NCBI RefSeq assembly: GCF_003332305.1
Contig: NZ_QOIO01000015.1
Coordinates: 54,680-118,679 of the forward strand
Direction of reading: 5' to 3'
From: Microvirga aerophila
Lineage (GTDB): Bacteria > Pseudomonadota > Alphaproteobacteria > Rhizobiales > Beijerinckiaceae
Length of the DNA stretch: 64,000 nt
Shown here: in pieces, positions 9,033 to 17,699 of the stretch
Layout: every line of letters begins with the position of its first letter
How positions within the stretch are numbered: the first letter of the stretch is position 1
The notes under the pieces: model-generated
Seen by the model: the letters and a program-made list of their open reading frames with translations, nothing else
Database searches by the model: none
Told to the model about the DNA's origin: nothing
Translations under genes and position numbers: made by a program

Positions 9033-9740
9033 ATGCGTGTAACCTTGTTGACCACTGTTGCGGCGGCGGCTCTTTCACTGAGCGTTGCTGCCATGGCTCA
9101 GACAGGCGGGTCCTCGGGCGGCGCTTCCGGATCCGGCGGCTCCTCCACGGGCGGTTCCACCACCGTTGCCCCGAGCGGCGGTTCGTCAGGCGGATCCTCC
9201 GGCGCGACCGGCGGGACGTCCGGTAGCACCTCGGGCTCGACCTCCGGCAGCGCTGCATCCGGCAGCTCGAATCCTACATCGGACAACGCCTCGTCGGGTG
9301 CATCGGGCACCACGTCCGGCAGCAATTCCGCCGGCACGTCGGGCACGAGCGGGACCAACACCAGCGGCACGAACAACACCACCACCGGCGGCGCTTCGGG
9401 CACGAACAACAGCAGTTCGGCCTCCCGCCCGTCGAATGAAACGAACACGACCGGAAGCACCTCAAGCTCGACGAGCGTCAACGTGACTTCCGAGCAGCGG
9501 ACCGAAGTCACACGCGCCTTCAGCAGCGTGAAAGTCGAGCCGGTCACTAATGTCAGCTTCAGCGTGAACGTCGGCACGGTTGTTCCGACCACTGTCACGA
9601 CCCTGCACACCTGCCCGGGCGAAGTTGTCCGCATCCTGCGCGGTCTTCCCGAGTGCCGCTACATCGTGGTGCGCGACCAGATCGTCATCGTCGAGCCGTC
9701 CACGCGCAAGATCGTGACCGTGATCGAGCGCCGCGGCTGA
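9033..9740 (+). CDS. Secreted Ser/Thr/Gly-rich protein with C-terminal DUF1236 domain
   Basis: 235 aa. The signal peptide is residues 1-22 (RVTLLTTVAAAALSLSVAAMA), followed by about 120 residues of Gly/Ser/Thr/Asn low-complexity repeats (GGSSGG, SGTTSG, NTSGTNN), probably an extended linker. The last 80 residues form a DUF1236-like domain (TEVTRAFSSVKVEPVTNVSF, then VGTVVPTTV and CRYIVVRDQIVIVEP), a family of exported proteins in Hyphomicrobiales without known function. GGGAGA lies ten bases before the ATG. Confidence 0.8.
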   Translation: MRVTLLTTVAAAALSLSVAAMAQTGGSSGGASGSGGSSTGGSTTVAPSGGSSGGSSGATGGTSGSTSGSTSGSAASGSSNPTSDNASSGASGTTSGSNSAGTSGTSGTNTSGTNNTTTGGASGTNNSSSASRPSNETNTTGSTSSSTSVNVTSEQRTEVTRAFSSVKVEPVTNVSFSVNVGTVVPTTVTTLHTCPGEVVRILRGLPECRYIVVRDQIVIVEPSTRKIVTVIERRG

Positions 9741-9992
9741 TCCTGGGTTCCGAGCCCGCGCAAAGCCCACCCGTGGGGGCCGCCTCAGCCCCCACGGACC
9801 GGCTCCCGCGAAGAGCCGGGAAATCACGAATTATTGATCTCAATTTGGCCATATAACGCGTCTGAGACGGTCCCAGGGACCAGTGTCTCGCTTGAGAACG
9901 CGACCACTCCGCACCATCTCAATCATGCGGACCTCTATTCCCCGCATTCCCTTTGTGCTTGGTCCGCGAACTCAACGACCTAGGTCAATTTT

Positions 9993-10020
9993 AAGCCCGC
10001 CATCGAAGCGGGCTTTCTTT
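9993..10020 (+). terminator. Rho-independent terminator, plus strand
   Basis: AAGCCCGC (9993-10000) and GCGGGCTT (10008-10015) pair perfectly and are followed by TCTTTT. It lies 250 bases after the DUF1236 gene and faces the hsp20 terminator. Confidence 0.6.
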
Positions 10021-10033
10021 TGTCCCCATGGAC

Positions 10034-10074
10034 TAAAAAGGCGCCTGGGCGGCGCAAACCGGACCCCCAGGCGC
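10034..10074 (-). terminator. Rho-independent terminator of the hsp20 cluster
   Basis: On the minus strand GCGCCTGGG and CCCAGGCGC form a nine-pair stem with a 16-base loop, followed by CTTTTT. It ends 14 bases past the hsp20 stop codon at 10088. Confidence 0.75.
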
Positions 10075-10087
10075 GTGATTTCCCGGC

Positions 10088-10597
10088 TCAGTGCTTCGTC
10101 GTATCCGAACTGTTGATGGCAATGCGCTTCACGTGCGAAGCCGCCTGGACCGTCTTGGGCATGGCGACGGTCAGGACGCCGTTCTTGAACGAGGCTTCCA
10201 CCTTGTCCTCGTCGACCTCCCAGGCCAGTGGGATACGACGCTCGAAGCGGCCGTAATACCGCTCGGTGAACGCGCGCTCCTTGTCCTCCGACTCCGATTT
10301 CTTCTCGCCGCGGATGGTCAGGACGCCCTCGTTCATCAGCACTTCCACATCCGTCTCGTCGAGGCCCGGAAGTTCGGCGCAGACGCGCACCTCCTTGTCG
10401 CTCTCGATGACTTCCACGCTCGGCCATCCCGCCAGGCGGCCCGCGGCGCCGAACGACGCGAGATCGAAGCCGCGGAAGACGTCGTCGAAGAGCCGATTCA
10501 TCTCGCGATGCAGGGTCATGAAGGGATCGCCCTCTTCGCGATAGCGGCTCGGGGTCTGCTGGGTGCGACCCCATGGGATGAGATCGCGCATGTTCAT
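10088..10597 (-). CDS. Small heat shock protein, Hsp20/alpha-crystallin family
   Basis: 169 aa. The alpha-crystallin domain spans about residues 60-155 (VEVIESDKEVRVCAELPGL, then the conserved FKNGVLTVAMPK, family consensus A-x-x-x-GVLTV). The N-terminal arm contains FMTLHREMNRLFDDVFRGF, typical of the class that holds unfolded proteins as an ATP-independent chaperone. The ATG is preceded by AGGAGCAG. It is the second gene of a two-hsp20 cluster; an 89-base gap with a perfect hairpin separates it from the first. Confidence 0.93.
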   Translation of the reverse strand: MNMRDLIPWGRTQQTPSRYREEGDPFMTLHREMNRLFDDVFRGFDLASFGAAGRLAGWPSVEVIESDKEVRVCAELPGLDETDVEVLMNEGVLTIRGEKKSESEDKERAFTERYYGRFERRIPLAWEVDEDKVEASFKNGVLTVAMPKTVQAASHVKRIAINSSDTTKH

Positions 10598-10642
10598 GAT
10601 GTTCTGCTCCTGTCTGTTGGCGTTGAACGCAAGAGGTTGGAA

Positions 10643-10668
10643 CCGACGCCGGCAAGAGCCGGCGTCGG
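10643..10668 (-). promoter_or_regulatory. Perfect hairpin between the two hsp20 genes
   Basis: CCGACGCCGGC and GCCGGCGTCGG pair over 11 bases around AAGA, with no T-run on either strand. It lies in the transcribed gap and may stabilise mRNA ends or set the ratio of the two proteins; that role is inference. Confidence 0.4.
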
Positions 10669-10686
10669 CCCGAGATCCGATCCCTC

Positions 10687-11148
10687 CTAGGCCGCTTTGT
10701 CGTGCTCGATGACCTTGTGGCCCCGGCTGGTGCCGATCTCGATGCGACGCGGTTTCATCTCCTCGGGCACCTCGCGCACGAGGTCGATCGTCAACAGGCC
10801 GTTCTCGAGTTTCGCGCCCGTGACGTTGACGAAATCCGCCAGGTTAAACGTCTGCTTGAAGTTACGGGTCGCGATGCCCCGGTGCAGGAACTGCCCGTTC
10901 TCCTGCTCGGGGTGCTTCTGGCCCGTCACCAGCAGCGCGTTCTCTCTCTGGGTGATCTCTATCTCGTCAGGCGCAAAGCCAGCCACCGCCATGGTGACCC
11001 GGTATTGGTCGTCACCGCTCTTCTCGACATTGTACGGCGGCCAGTGGGGCGCGCTCTCGGCGCGTGCGGTCTGGTCGATCATGTCGAACAGACGGTCGAA
11101 GCCGACCGTGGAGCGGTAAAGGGGAGAGAGGTCGAATGCCGTTCTCAT
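10687..11148 (-). CDS. Small heat shock protein, IbpA/HspA type
   Basis: 153 aa from the ATG at 11148, with GGAGGA eight bases upstream. N terminus MRTAFDLSPLYRSTVGFDRLF is the signature of rhizobial class-A sHsps; the alpha-crystallin domain runs about 40-130 (PPYNVEKSGDDQYRVTMAVAGF, LENGLLTIDL). These oligomeric chaperones bind aggregating proteins for later DnaK/ClpB refolding. Expression is likely controlled both by a sigma-32-like promoter and by a ROSE RNA thermometer just upstream. Confidence 0.94.
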   Translation of the reverse strand: MRTAFDLSPLYRSTVGFDRLFDMIDQTARAESAPHWPPYNVEKSGDDQYRVTMAVAGFAPDEIEITQRENALLVTGQKHPEQENGQFLHRGIATRNFKQTFNLADFVNVTGAKLENGLLTIDLVREVPEEMKPRRIEIGTSRGHKVIEHDKAA

Positions 11149-11234
11149 AGCTACATCCTCCATTGAGCAACGTAACCACGGACGCGCCGGACACCGCCGG
11201 CGCCCGATCAGCCAAGCTGTTGAAAAGCCTTGGC
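11149..11234 (-). promoter_or_regulatory. ROSE-type RNA thermometer in the hsp20 leader
   Basis: On the minus strand the leader folds into GCCAAG...CTTGGC (11211-11234), GCGCCGG...CCGGCGC (11184-11203) and a last hairpin in which TTGCT pairs with the AGGA of the ribosome site (CGTTGCTCAATGGAGGATG). The UU(G)CU/AGGA pairing with a bulged G is the hallmark of ROSE elements, which mask the ribosome site at normal temperature in rhizobial hsp20 mRNAs. Confidence 0.78.
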
Positions 11235-11240
11235 ATTGCT

Positions 11241-11271
11241 GATGTTAGGAAGCGCTTTTCAGGTTTTCAAG
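11241..11271 (-). promoter_or_regulatory. Candidate sigma-32 (RpoH) promoter of hsp20
   Basis: On the minus strand CTTGAAAA (ending 11271) is followed about 19 bases later by CTAACAT, near the alphaproteobacterial heat-shock consensus CTTG-N17/18-CYTATNT. It lies directly upstream of the ROSE leader. Confidence 0.5.
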
Positions 11272-11428
11272 ACCTCTTAACCATCTCCTGCGTAGAATAA
11301 GATGCTCCCTCGAACATCCTGCCGGCGACGGCCTTCGCGGTCAGCGGAGACAGGCCTGAGGCGCGGCAGGAACGGAGCCTATCGCAGACCGAACCGGAAC
11401 CCGTTTGTCTCATTCGTTCGAAAGCCCG

Positions 11429-12547
11429 ATGATCTCCATCAGCCCCTCCCGCTTCATCCGTAAATCCTGCGCCGTCGCGGCGATCGTTGCCGGCGTGGCG
11501 AGCTTCTCCGTCGCGCCCGCCTTGGCGACATTGCCTGACACCCAGAAGGCGAGCGTCGCGCCGCTGGTGCGCGCGGTGACGCCCGGCGTCGTCAACATCG
11601 CGACCCGCGGAGTCGAGACGGTGGACAACCCGCTGCTGCAGGATCCCGATTTCCGTCAGATGATGGGCATTCCGGACGAGGCCGTGCGACGGGAGACCCG
11701 CTCTGCCGGCTCGGGCGTGATCGTCGACGCCGCGCGCGGCTACGTGCTCACCAACAACCATGTGGTCGAGAAGGCCAGCCAGGTCGAGGTCACCACGAAG
11801 GACAATCGGCGCTTTCCGGCCGAGGTGGTGGGCCGCGATCCCGCGACCGATATCGCGGTGCTGCGGATCAGACCGGATCGCCTCACCGCGGTTCCGCTCG
11901 GGGACAGCGACCGCATCGAAGTTGGCGACTTCGTGCTGGCGATCGGCAACCCGTTCGGCCTGGGCCAGACGGTGACGTCCGGCATCGTGTCGGCGCTTGG
12001 TCGCTCGGGCCTGAGCCAGGACGGCTACGAGGATTTCATCCAAACCGACGCGTCGATCAATCCGGGCAATTCCGGCGGCGCCCTTGTGACCCTCGACGGC
12101 CGTCTTGTCGGCATCAACACGGCGATCATCTCGCCCAAGGGCGGCAATGTGGGCATCGGTTTCGCGGTGCCGATCAACATGGCGCGGCGCGTCATGGAGC
12201 AGATTGTCGAATACGGGGAGGTGCGGCGCGGCCGCATCGGTGTCGGCATCCAGGACCTGACCCCCGATCTTGCCCAGGCGATGGGCTCCCGTCGCGGCCA
12301 GGGCGCGATCATCGGCAGCATCGAGCCGCGCTCGCCCGCGGCCAGGGCCGGTCTCTCGAAAGGAGACGTGGTGACCGCCGTCGACGGGATCGCGGTCAAC
12401 AGCGCCGCGCAGCTGCGCAACGCGCTTGGCCTGACGCCGGCCGGAAACGAGGTGGAACTTGCGATCGAACGCAAGGGCGCGCCGATCGTGTCGCGGGTCC
12501 GGATCGAGCCTGAAGCCAGGAGGGCAGTCCGCCGCTCGTCCCGCTAG
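11429..12547 (+). CDS. Deg/HtrA-type periplasmic serine protease
   Basis: About 372 aa from the ATG at 11429. A signal peptide ends near residue 34 (APALA). The trypsin-like domain shows the catalytic triad: H in TNNHVVE (about 111), D in ATDIAVL (about 141) and S in NPGNSGGAL (about 215). One PDZ domain follows (GVGIQDLTPDLAQ to residue 360), so it is shorter than two-PDZ DegP and closer to single-PDZ forms. The role is degradation of misfolded envelope proteins. It is divergent from the hsp20 cluster. Confidence 0.92.
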   Translation: MISISPSRFIRKSCAVAAIVAGVASFSVAPALATLPDTQKASVAPLVRAVTPGVVNIATRGVETVDNPLLQDPDFRQMMGIPDEAVRRETRSAGSGVIVDAARGYVLTNNHVVEKASQVEVTTKDNRRFPAEVVGRDPATDIAVLRIRPDRLTAVPLGDSDRIEVGDFVLAIGNPFGLGQTVTSGIVSALGRSGLSQDGYEDFIQTDASINPGNSGGALVTLDGRLVGINTAIISPKGGNVGIGFAVPINMARRVMEQIVEYGEVRRGRIGVGIQDLTPDLAQAMGSRRGQGAIIGSIEPRSPAARAGLSKGDVVTAVDGIAVNSAAQLRNALGLTPAGNEVELAIERKGAPIVSRVRIEPEARRAVRRSSR

Positions 12548-12614
12548 CGCATCGCGCGGAACCGGAGATCCGCGTCAGCGAAAAGTGGATCCGGTTTTCC
12601 AATCCGTACGATGC
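12545..12614. repeat. Short palindromic intergenic element, copy 3
   Basis: Begins TAGCGCATCGCGCGGAACCGG and ends CCGGTTTTCCAATCCGTACGATGCACC in outline, i.e. GCGCATCG/CGATGC outer arms and CCGG...AAAAGTGG...CCGGTTTTCC inside. It starts on the stop codon of the Deg protease gene and resembles copies at 1264 and 8022. Confidence 0.5.
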
Positions 12615-12647
12615 ACCGCCGATAGACCTATAGAGTGGGGCATCAGC

Positions 12648-13460
12648 CTACAGCTTGCTGCGACCGGGCGGGGCCTGACTCTCGAACTGCTTGTAGATCG
12701 TCTCGGCCACGGTGAGGAGGTCCTCGCGGCCGATCCGGCCGGCGACCACATAGGACAATCCGTCATCGATCCAGGAGAAGGCCGAGACCCCGTCCTGGTT
12801 CTCGAACCGAAACGCCGTCGACCCCTCAGCGTCGCCGGAGCGGGCATAGAGCGTGAGCCGGTTGCCGCGTCCATCCTCGTACATGAACATGGCCGCAGGC
12901 TGGTTCCCGGCCGGGAGCAGGCGTCCGCCCATCAGGCGATAGCCGTTCTGGTTGAGATTGGGCGCCACGAGTGGCTTGCCCAGCCGGCGCGACAGCCACT
13001 GCACCAGGTGGGCCTCCTGATCGGCCGCGACCTCCACCGGATGCAGCCGTTCGGTCACATAGGTCCGGTAGGCCGTGATGGCGTCGCCGGCGGCGTTCGT
13101 CCCGTGGGTGAACGGCCGCAGGTGCCCGTCCCTGATCCAGGCGCTGCCCAAGGCTCCGCACACGAGGCCGATGGCGAGCCAGGCGACAGCGGCCGCCACG
13201 GAGGCGAGCCTGAAGCGCGGCGCACGGCGTTTTGCCCCCATGAGATTGGCCACCCGCAGGCGCGCCGGAATCGGCTCGCTCGCCTTGAAGGCCAACCGGG
13301 CGCGCAGGGCCTCCCGATGCTTGGCTTCGAGAGCGGTCTCGGCGGCGGCGGTCGGGTTCGCGGCAAGGTATGCCTCCACCTCCTCACGGCGCGCTGGCAT
13401 GAGCCGCCCATCGATGTAGGCCTGCAGATCGTCCTCGCCGATGGGACGCTCATCCGTCAC
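12648..13460 (-). CDS. ECF anti-sigma factor, membrane-anchored
   Basis: 270 aa. The N-terminal cytoplasmic part (DDLQAYIDGRLMPARREEVEAYLAANP) is the anti-sigma fold seen in FecR/RsiW-like proteins, here without a zinc HxxxCxxC motif. One membrane segment lies at about 84-106 (LASVAAAVAWLAIGLVCGALG), followed by a 160-residue periplasmic domain with MFMYEDGRGNRLTLYA and SFSW-like strands. Its ATG overlaps the stop of the upstream ECF sigma gene (13457-13460), which identifies its likely partner. Confidence 0.88.
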   Translation of the reverse strand: MTDERPIGEDDLQAYIDGRLMPARREEVEAYLAANPTAAAETALEAKHREALRARLAFKASEPIPARLRVANLMGAKRRAPRFRLASVAAAVAWLAIGLVCGALGSAWIRDGHLRPFTHGTNAAGDAITAYRTYVTERLHPVEVAADQEAHLVQWLSRRLGKPLVAPNLNQNGYRLMGGRLLPAGNQPAAMFMYEDGRGNRLTLYARSGDAEGSTAFRFENQDGVSAFSWIDDGLSYVVAGRIGREDLLTVAETIYKQFESQAPPGRSKL

Positions 13461-13987
13461 TTGACCCTCCTGAGAGCGGCGCTGCGCCCGACTTCGATAA
13501 ACTGCCGCATTTTCTTGCGCGCCCGGCTGAGGCGCGACATGACCGTGCCGAGAGGAACGTCGAGCGCCTGGGCGGCCTGCTCATAGGACAGGTCCTCGAC
13601 TCCCACCAGCAGCAGCACCGAGCGCTGCTCTTCGGGCAGCGCATCAAGCCCCGTGATGATGTCGTCCATGCGGACCGAACCGTCCGGATCTCCCGCGAAA
13701 GCCGGGACGTTCTCCAAAGCCTCGGCGCCCACATGGGGCCCGCGCCTTTTGCGCTGCCTGATGCCATTGAGGAACAGGTTACGCTCGATGGCGAAGAGCC
13801 AAGCCTTCAGGTCACCATCGTGGCGGCGCTGGCTCCAGCGGGCGATGGCCCGCTCGAGAGTATCCTGGACGAGATCGTCTGCGGCCTCGTCATCGCGCAG
13901 CAGCGCCCATGCGTAGCGCCTCAGGCCGGGAATCAGCGGCTCGATCAGGGAAGCGATCTCGTCCACGGGTCTTTTACGTCCCTTCAT
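13457..13987 (-). CDS. ECF-family RNA polymerase sigma factor
   Basis: 176 aa. Region 2 is visible as LRDDEAADDLVQDTLERAI with the -10-reading segment KAWLFAIERNLFLNGIRQRKR; region 4 is ALPEEQRSVLLLVGVEDLSYEQAAQALDVPLGTVMSRLSRARKKM. It overlaps the anti-sigma gene by four bases. The small secreted-protein gene just upstream (51-base gap, same strand) is preceded by an ECF-like promoter, suggesting an autoregulated three-gene unit. Confidence 0.94.
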   Translation of the reverse strand: MKGRKRPVDEIASLIEPLIPGLRRYAWALLRDDEAADDLVQDTLERAIARWSQRRHDGDLKAWLFAIERNLFLNGIRQRKRRGPHVGAEALENVPAFAGDPDGSVRMDDIITGLDALPEEQRSVLLLVGVEDLSYEQAAQALDVPLGTVMSRLSRARKKMRQFIEVGRSAALRRVK

Positions 13988-14038
13988 GCGCCGGAGGCTG
14001 TCGGATCGCCTTGAGCGTCCGGCGCGTGCGAGGTCTTT

Positions 14039-14425
14039 TTAAGGCGTCGCCACGTGCCAGACCTGGTTGACGCCGTCGCCGGTGACGTCGCCAGCCTTGG
14101 TGTCCTTGACCCAGGTATAGAGCGGCTTGGATTTGTAGGCCCATTGCATCGACCCGTCGTCCCGCTTCACGACGGTCCAGTCCCCGTCCGCCTTCGCGCC
14201 TGCGGAGGCCATGAGGGGCGGCCAGTTCGTGGCGCAGGGGCCGTTGCAGTTCGACTTTCCGGCCGCATCCTTGTCGAAGGTGTACAGGGTCATCCCCTTG
14301 GCGTCGACCAAGGCCTTGCCCTTGCCGGTCTCGGCGACTTTGGCCGGAGCGGCCGTCTGAGCGGTGGCGCAGGTTGCGGCCAGCAAGGCACCTGCCAAGG
14401 CTGCAGAGCACGCGAGAAACTTCAT
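14039..14425 (-). CDS. Small secreted protein, COG4315-like predicted lipoprotein family
   Basis: 128 aa from the ATG at 14425 (GGGGAGAAG upstream). Signal peptide about 1-22 (KFLACSAALAGALLAATCATA). The mature part holds GMTLYTFDKD, CNGPCATNWPP and GKPLYTW-like motifs (here SKPLYTWVKDTKAGDVTGDG), the repeated signature of this family, with a Cys pair spaced CNGPC. Function is unknown; members often accompany ECF sigma systems. Whether it is lipid-anchored is unclear because the Cys near the cleavage site is not in a clean lipobox. Confidence 0.82.
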   Translation of the reverse strand: MKFLACSAALAGALLAATCATAQTAAPAKVAETGKGKALVDAKGMTLYTFDKDAAGKSNCNGPCATNWPPLMASAGAKADGDWTVVKRDDGSMQWAYKSKPLYTWVKDTKAGDVTGDGVNQVWHVATP

Positions 14426-14460
14426 GATTCTTCTCCCCTGGTCGATCATGACCACGCCCG

Positions 14461-14489
14461 CTAAGACACGCGCCAACGGACATTATTCC
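14461..14489 (-). promoter_or_regulatory. Candidate ECF-type promoter
   Basis: On the minus strand GGAATAA (14483-14489) is followed after 14-15 bases by GTGTCTTAG, like GGAAT-N16-CGTCT promoters of alphaproteobacterial ECF factors. It lies about 35 bases before the start of the secreted-protein/sigma/anti-sigma unit. Confidence 0.4.
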
Positions 14490-14780
14490 AGCCTGTCCTA
14501 CAATTATTGCTGACTGACCGATTTACCGTCGAGGTTGGTCTCAGCCCATCGTGTTCCGCTAACAGGCAGCAGCTCGGCATGAGCGGAAAAGCGCACTCAT
14601 GCGATGGCAGTTAGCAGTCGCAGCGGCCAACTTCATTTCCGCTTTTTGCGCAATGGAACGCGCTCGCAGAGACGCCCTATCAGGGACGAATCCTGCTCCA
14701 ATCCGGATGACGTCGAATGGGGAGGTCGTGGCGTGTCGCCAAAACCAGGCATGGCGTACTTCTCAAATCTGAGAAGGATT
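14480..14780. other. Intergenic stretch, no gene seen
   Basis: Apart from the candidate promoter at its left edge, no reading frame has a good start or family resemblance. The segment AATCTGAGAAGGATT (14767-14781) directly precedes the dispersed repeat. Confidence 0.4.
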
Positions 14781-14889
14781 GGTGCCCAGGAGAGGATTGT
14801 ACCTTTGCCCCTGGTATATAAGCAATATCAAATACTTAGCACACCCTTGAATTGCTCGTGTGTACCACCGTTGTGTACTCATGTCGAGC
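14781..14889 (+). repeat. Dispersed 110-base repeat, copy A
   Basis: Shares with 43921-44030 the blocks GAGGATTGTACCTT, GTGTGTACCACCG and TGTACTCATGTCGAGC in the same order and spacing. It contains several GTAC motifs. The left edge (GGTGCCCAGGAGAGGATT), read in reverse, resembles a tRNA 3' end finishing CCTGGGCACC, as found at integrase attachment sites. No integrase is nearby. Confidence 0.6.
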
Positions 14890-14959
14890 CATCATAGGTC
14901 ACAAATGCGGCCCTGACGGGTGTGATCGCCGCCGGCAACGGCGTCGCAAACCTTATGAC

Positions 14960-14990
14960 AAAAGGCCCCGGATTTCTCCGAGACCTTTCC
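14960..14990 (-). terminator. Terminator of groEL
   Basis: On the minus strand AAAGGTCTCGGA and TCCGGGGCCTTTT form a stem with a short AGAAA loop and a T-run. It ends about 50 bases past the groEL stop codon at 15012. Confidence 0.7.
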
Positions 14991-15011
14991 ACTCTTAAAG
15001 GAGAATGGGAC

Positions 15012-16682
<1,671 letters not shown>

Positions 16683-16708
16683 TTATTATCTGTTCGGGGC
16701 TGGGCTGT

Positions 16709-17023
16709 TTAAGCGGCCTTCTGAGCCGCGGCAGACTGCTCGATCACGCCCATGATGTCGGACTCCTTCATGATGAGGAGATCCTGACCGTCGATACGCA
16801 CCTCGGTGCCGGACCACTTGCCGAACAGCACACGATCGCCGGCCTTCACGTCGAGAGCAGCGACCTTGCCGCTCTCGTCACGGGCGCCAGGGCCGACGGC
16901 GACGATCTCGCCCTCTTGCGGCTTCTCCTTGGCGGTGTCCGGGATGATGATGCCGCCGGCCGTCTTCTCTTCGGCCTCAATGCGGCGGACGACGACGCGG
17001 TCGTGCAGCGGACGGAATGTCAT
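16709..17023 (-). CDS. groES: Co-chaperonin GroES
   Basis: 104 aa from [14 protein letters not shown], preceded by GAGGAGG. The mobile loop [21 protein letters not shown] that contacts GroEL is intact, as are the VGPG and [14 protein letters not shown] segments. It caps the GroEL chamber as a heptamer. An in-frame start at 17056 would add residues not typical of the family. Confidence 0.97.
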   Translation of the reverse strand: MTFRPLHDRVVVRRIEAEEKTAGGIIIPDTAKEKPQEGEIVAVGPGARDESGKVAALDVKAGDRVLFGKWSGTEVRIDGQDLLIMKESDIMGVIEQSAAAQKAA

Positions 17024-17078
17024 AGGCAAGCCTCCTCGATATGGAATTAGAGGCACTCGTCTGCGCCGAGCAGCATGT

Positions 17079-17105
17079 TTAGCACTCGACGCATCAGAGT
17101 GCTAA
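17079..17105 (-). promoter_or_regulatory. CIRCE operator (HrcA binding site)
   Basis: TTAGCACTC, nine bases, GAGTGCTAA: a perfect match to the CIRCE inverted repeat. It lies 55 bases above the groES start codon, inside the expected leader, and predicts repression by HrcA, whose gene is not in the window. Confidence 0.96.
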
Positions 17106-17111
17106 GGCGAG

Positions 17112-17141
17112 TTGATAGACCGATGCTCGGCCGGAGGCAAG
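17112..17141 (-). promoter_or_regulatory. Candidate heat-shock promoter of groESL
   Basis: On the minus strand CTTG (17138-17141) is followed by 18 bases and TCTATCA, close to CTTG-N17/18-CYTATNT. It sits directly upstream of CIRCE, so a transcript would begin near the operator. Confidence 0.4.
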
Positions 17142-17239
17142 CTTATCCTCGAGGATGGGTAAGGCCCGGGCGAACCGTAACCTTTTAAGAAGCGTTGAAC
17201 CCTAGAGGCCGCTTGGCCGTTCAGAGATGGGGTTCAGCA

Positions 17240-17527
17240 GTGTTGAGTATCGATGCCGTTGAAGAAGTCTGTGAGAGCAGGCAGACGACCCTCGTGATCC
17301 ACCCGGCCATTCGTCGGGCCATCAAAGGGTACGAGGAAAGCTTCTACGTTGGGCTACGCTGCTTTCTGGCAGGCGAATCCGACGGCCTATACTTCCTCCC
17401 GCTCGAGGGGGCGGGCTACGTGCGCCTCATCTTCTCGAAGCGAACTTCGTCTGGAGGGCACAATCTTCTCAGGATTGACCCACTGACGAAGGAGGGACTA
17501 ACGCGGATCAAAGCATCCTTAGGCTGA
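17240..17527 (+). CDS. Hypothetical protein
   Basis: About 95 aa from a GTG at 17240 (an in-frame TTG at 17195 is possible). The frame reads as a small folded domain (LVIHPAIRRAIKGYEESFY, GLYFLPLEGAGYVRLIF, LLRIDPLTKEGLTRIKASL) with plausible strand/helix alternation, but I do not recognise the family. There is no ATG and no strong ribosome site, so expression is uncertain. It stands alone between groES and the ABC exporter. Confidence 0.4.
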   Translation: MLSIDAVEEVCESRQTTLVIHPAIRRAIKGYEESFYVGLRCFLAGESDGLYFLPLEGAGYVRLIFSKRTSSGGHNLLRIDPLTKEGLTRIKASLG

Positions 17528-17699
17528 CCATATCTAAAGCCATACTGTTGCCTGTTCCCGTTGGGCATCCATAGCAGGCGGTTGGCCATCGGCGCCGCGG
17601 CCAATGACCAGAGATGCCGCTATAGGCTTCTATAAGGTTTAGTGCGGCCTGCGCCAAAAACGGGAGTGGCCGACCGAATCTCATGGTTTCATGGTGCCA

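Larger units (their letters stand above)
9741..10087. other. Intergenic stretch with hairpins, no gene seen
   Basis: It carries a perfect 10-base-arm hairpin without a T-run (9771-9797, CCGTGGGGGC / GCCCCCACGG), a second one (CCGGCTC / GAGCCGG, about 9798-9820) and the two facing terminators listed separately. No convincing reading frame. Confidence 0.5.

Noticed and set aside
9033..9500. CRISPR-like repeats
   Set aside because: The repetition is codon-level low complexity in a coding frame, without constant spacers.
9098..9634. Val/Leu/Pro-rich 178-codon minus-strand frame
   Set aside because: Mirror of the Ser/Thr/Gly repeats of the DUF1236 protein.
11267..12043. 258-codon open frame on the minus strand
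   Set aside because: It lies antisense to the Deg protease, whose triad and PDZ domain are clear; composition is that of a shadow frame.
14781..14804. tRNA gene
   Set aside because: Only a 3'-end-like 24-base match; no cloverleaf can be formed upstream.
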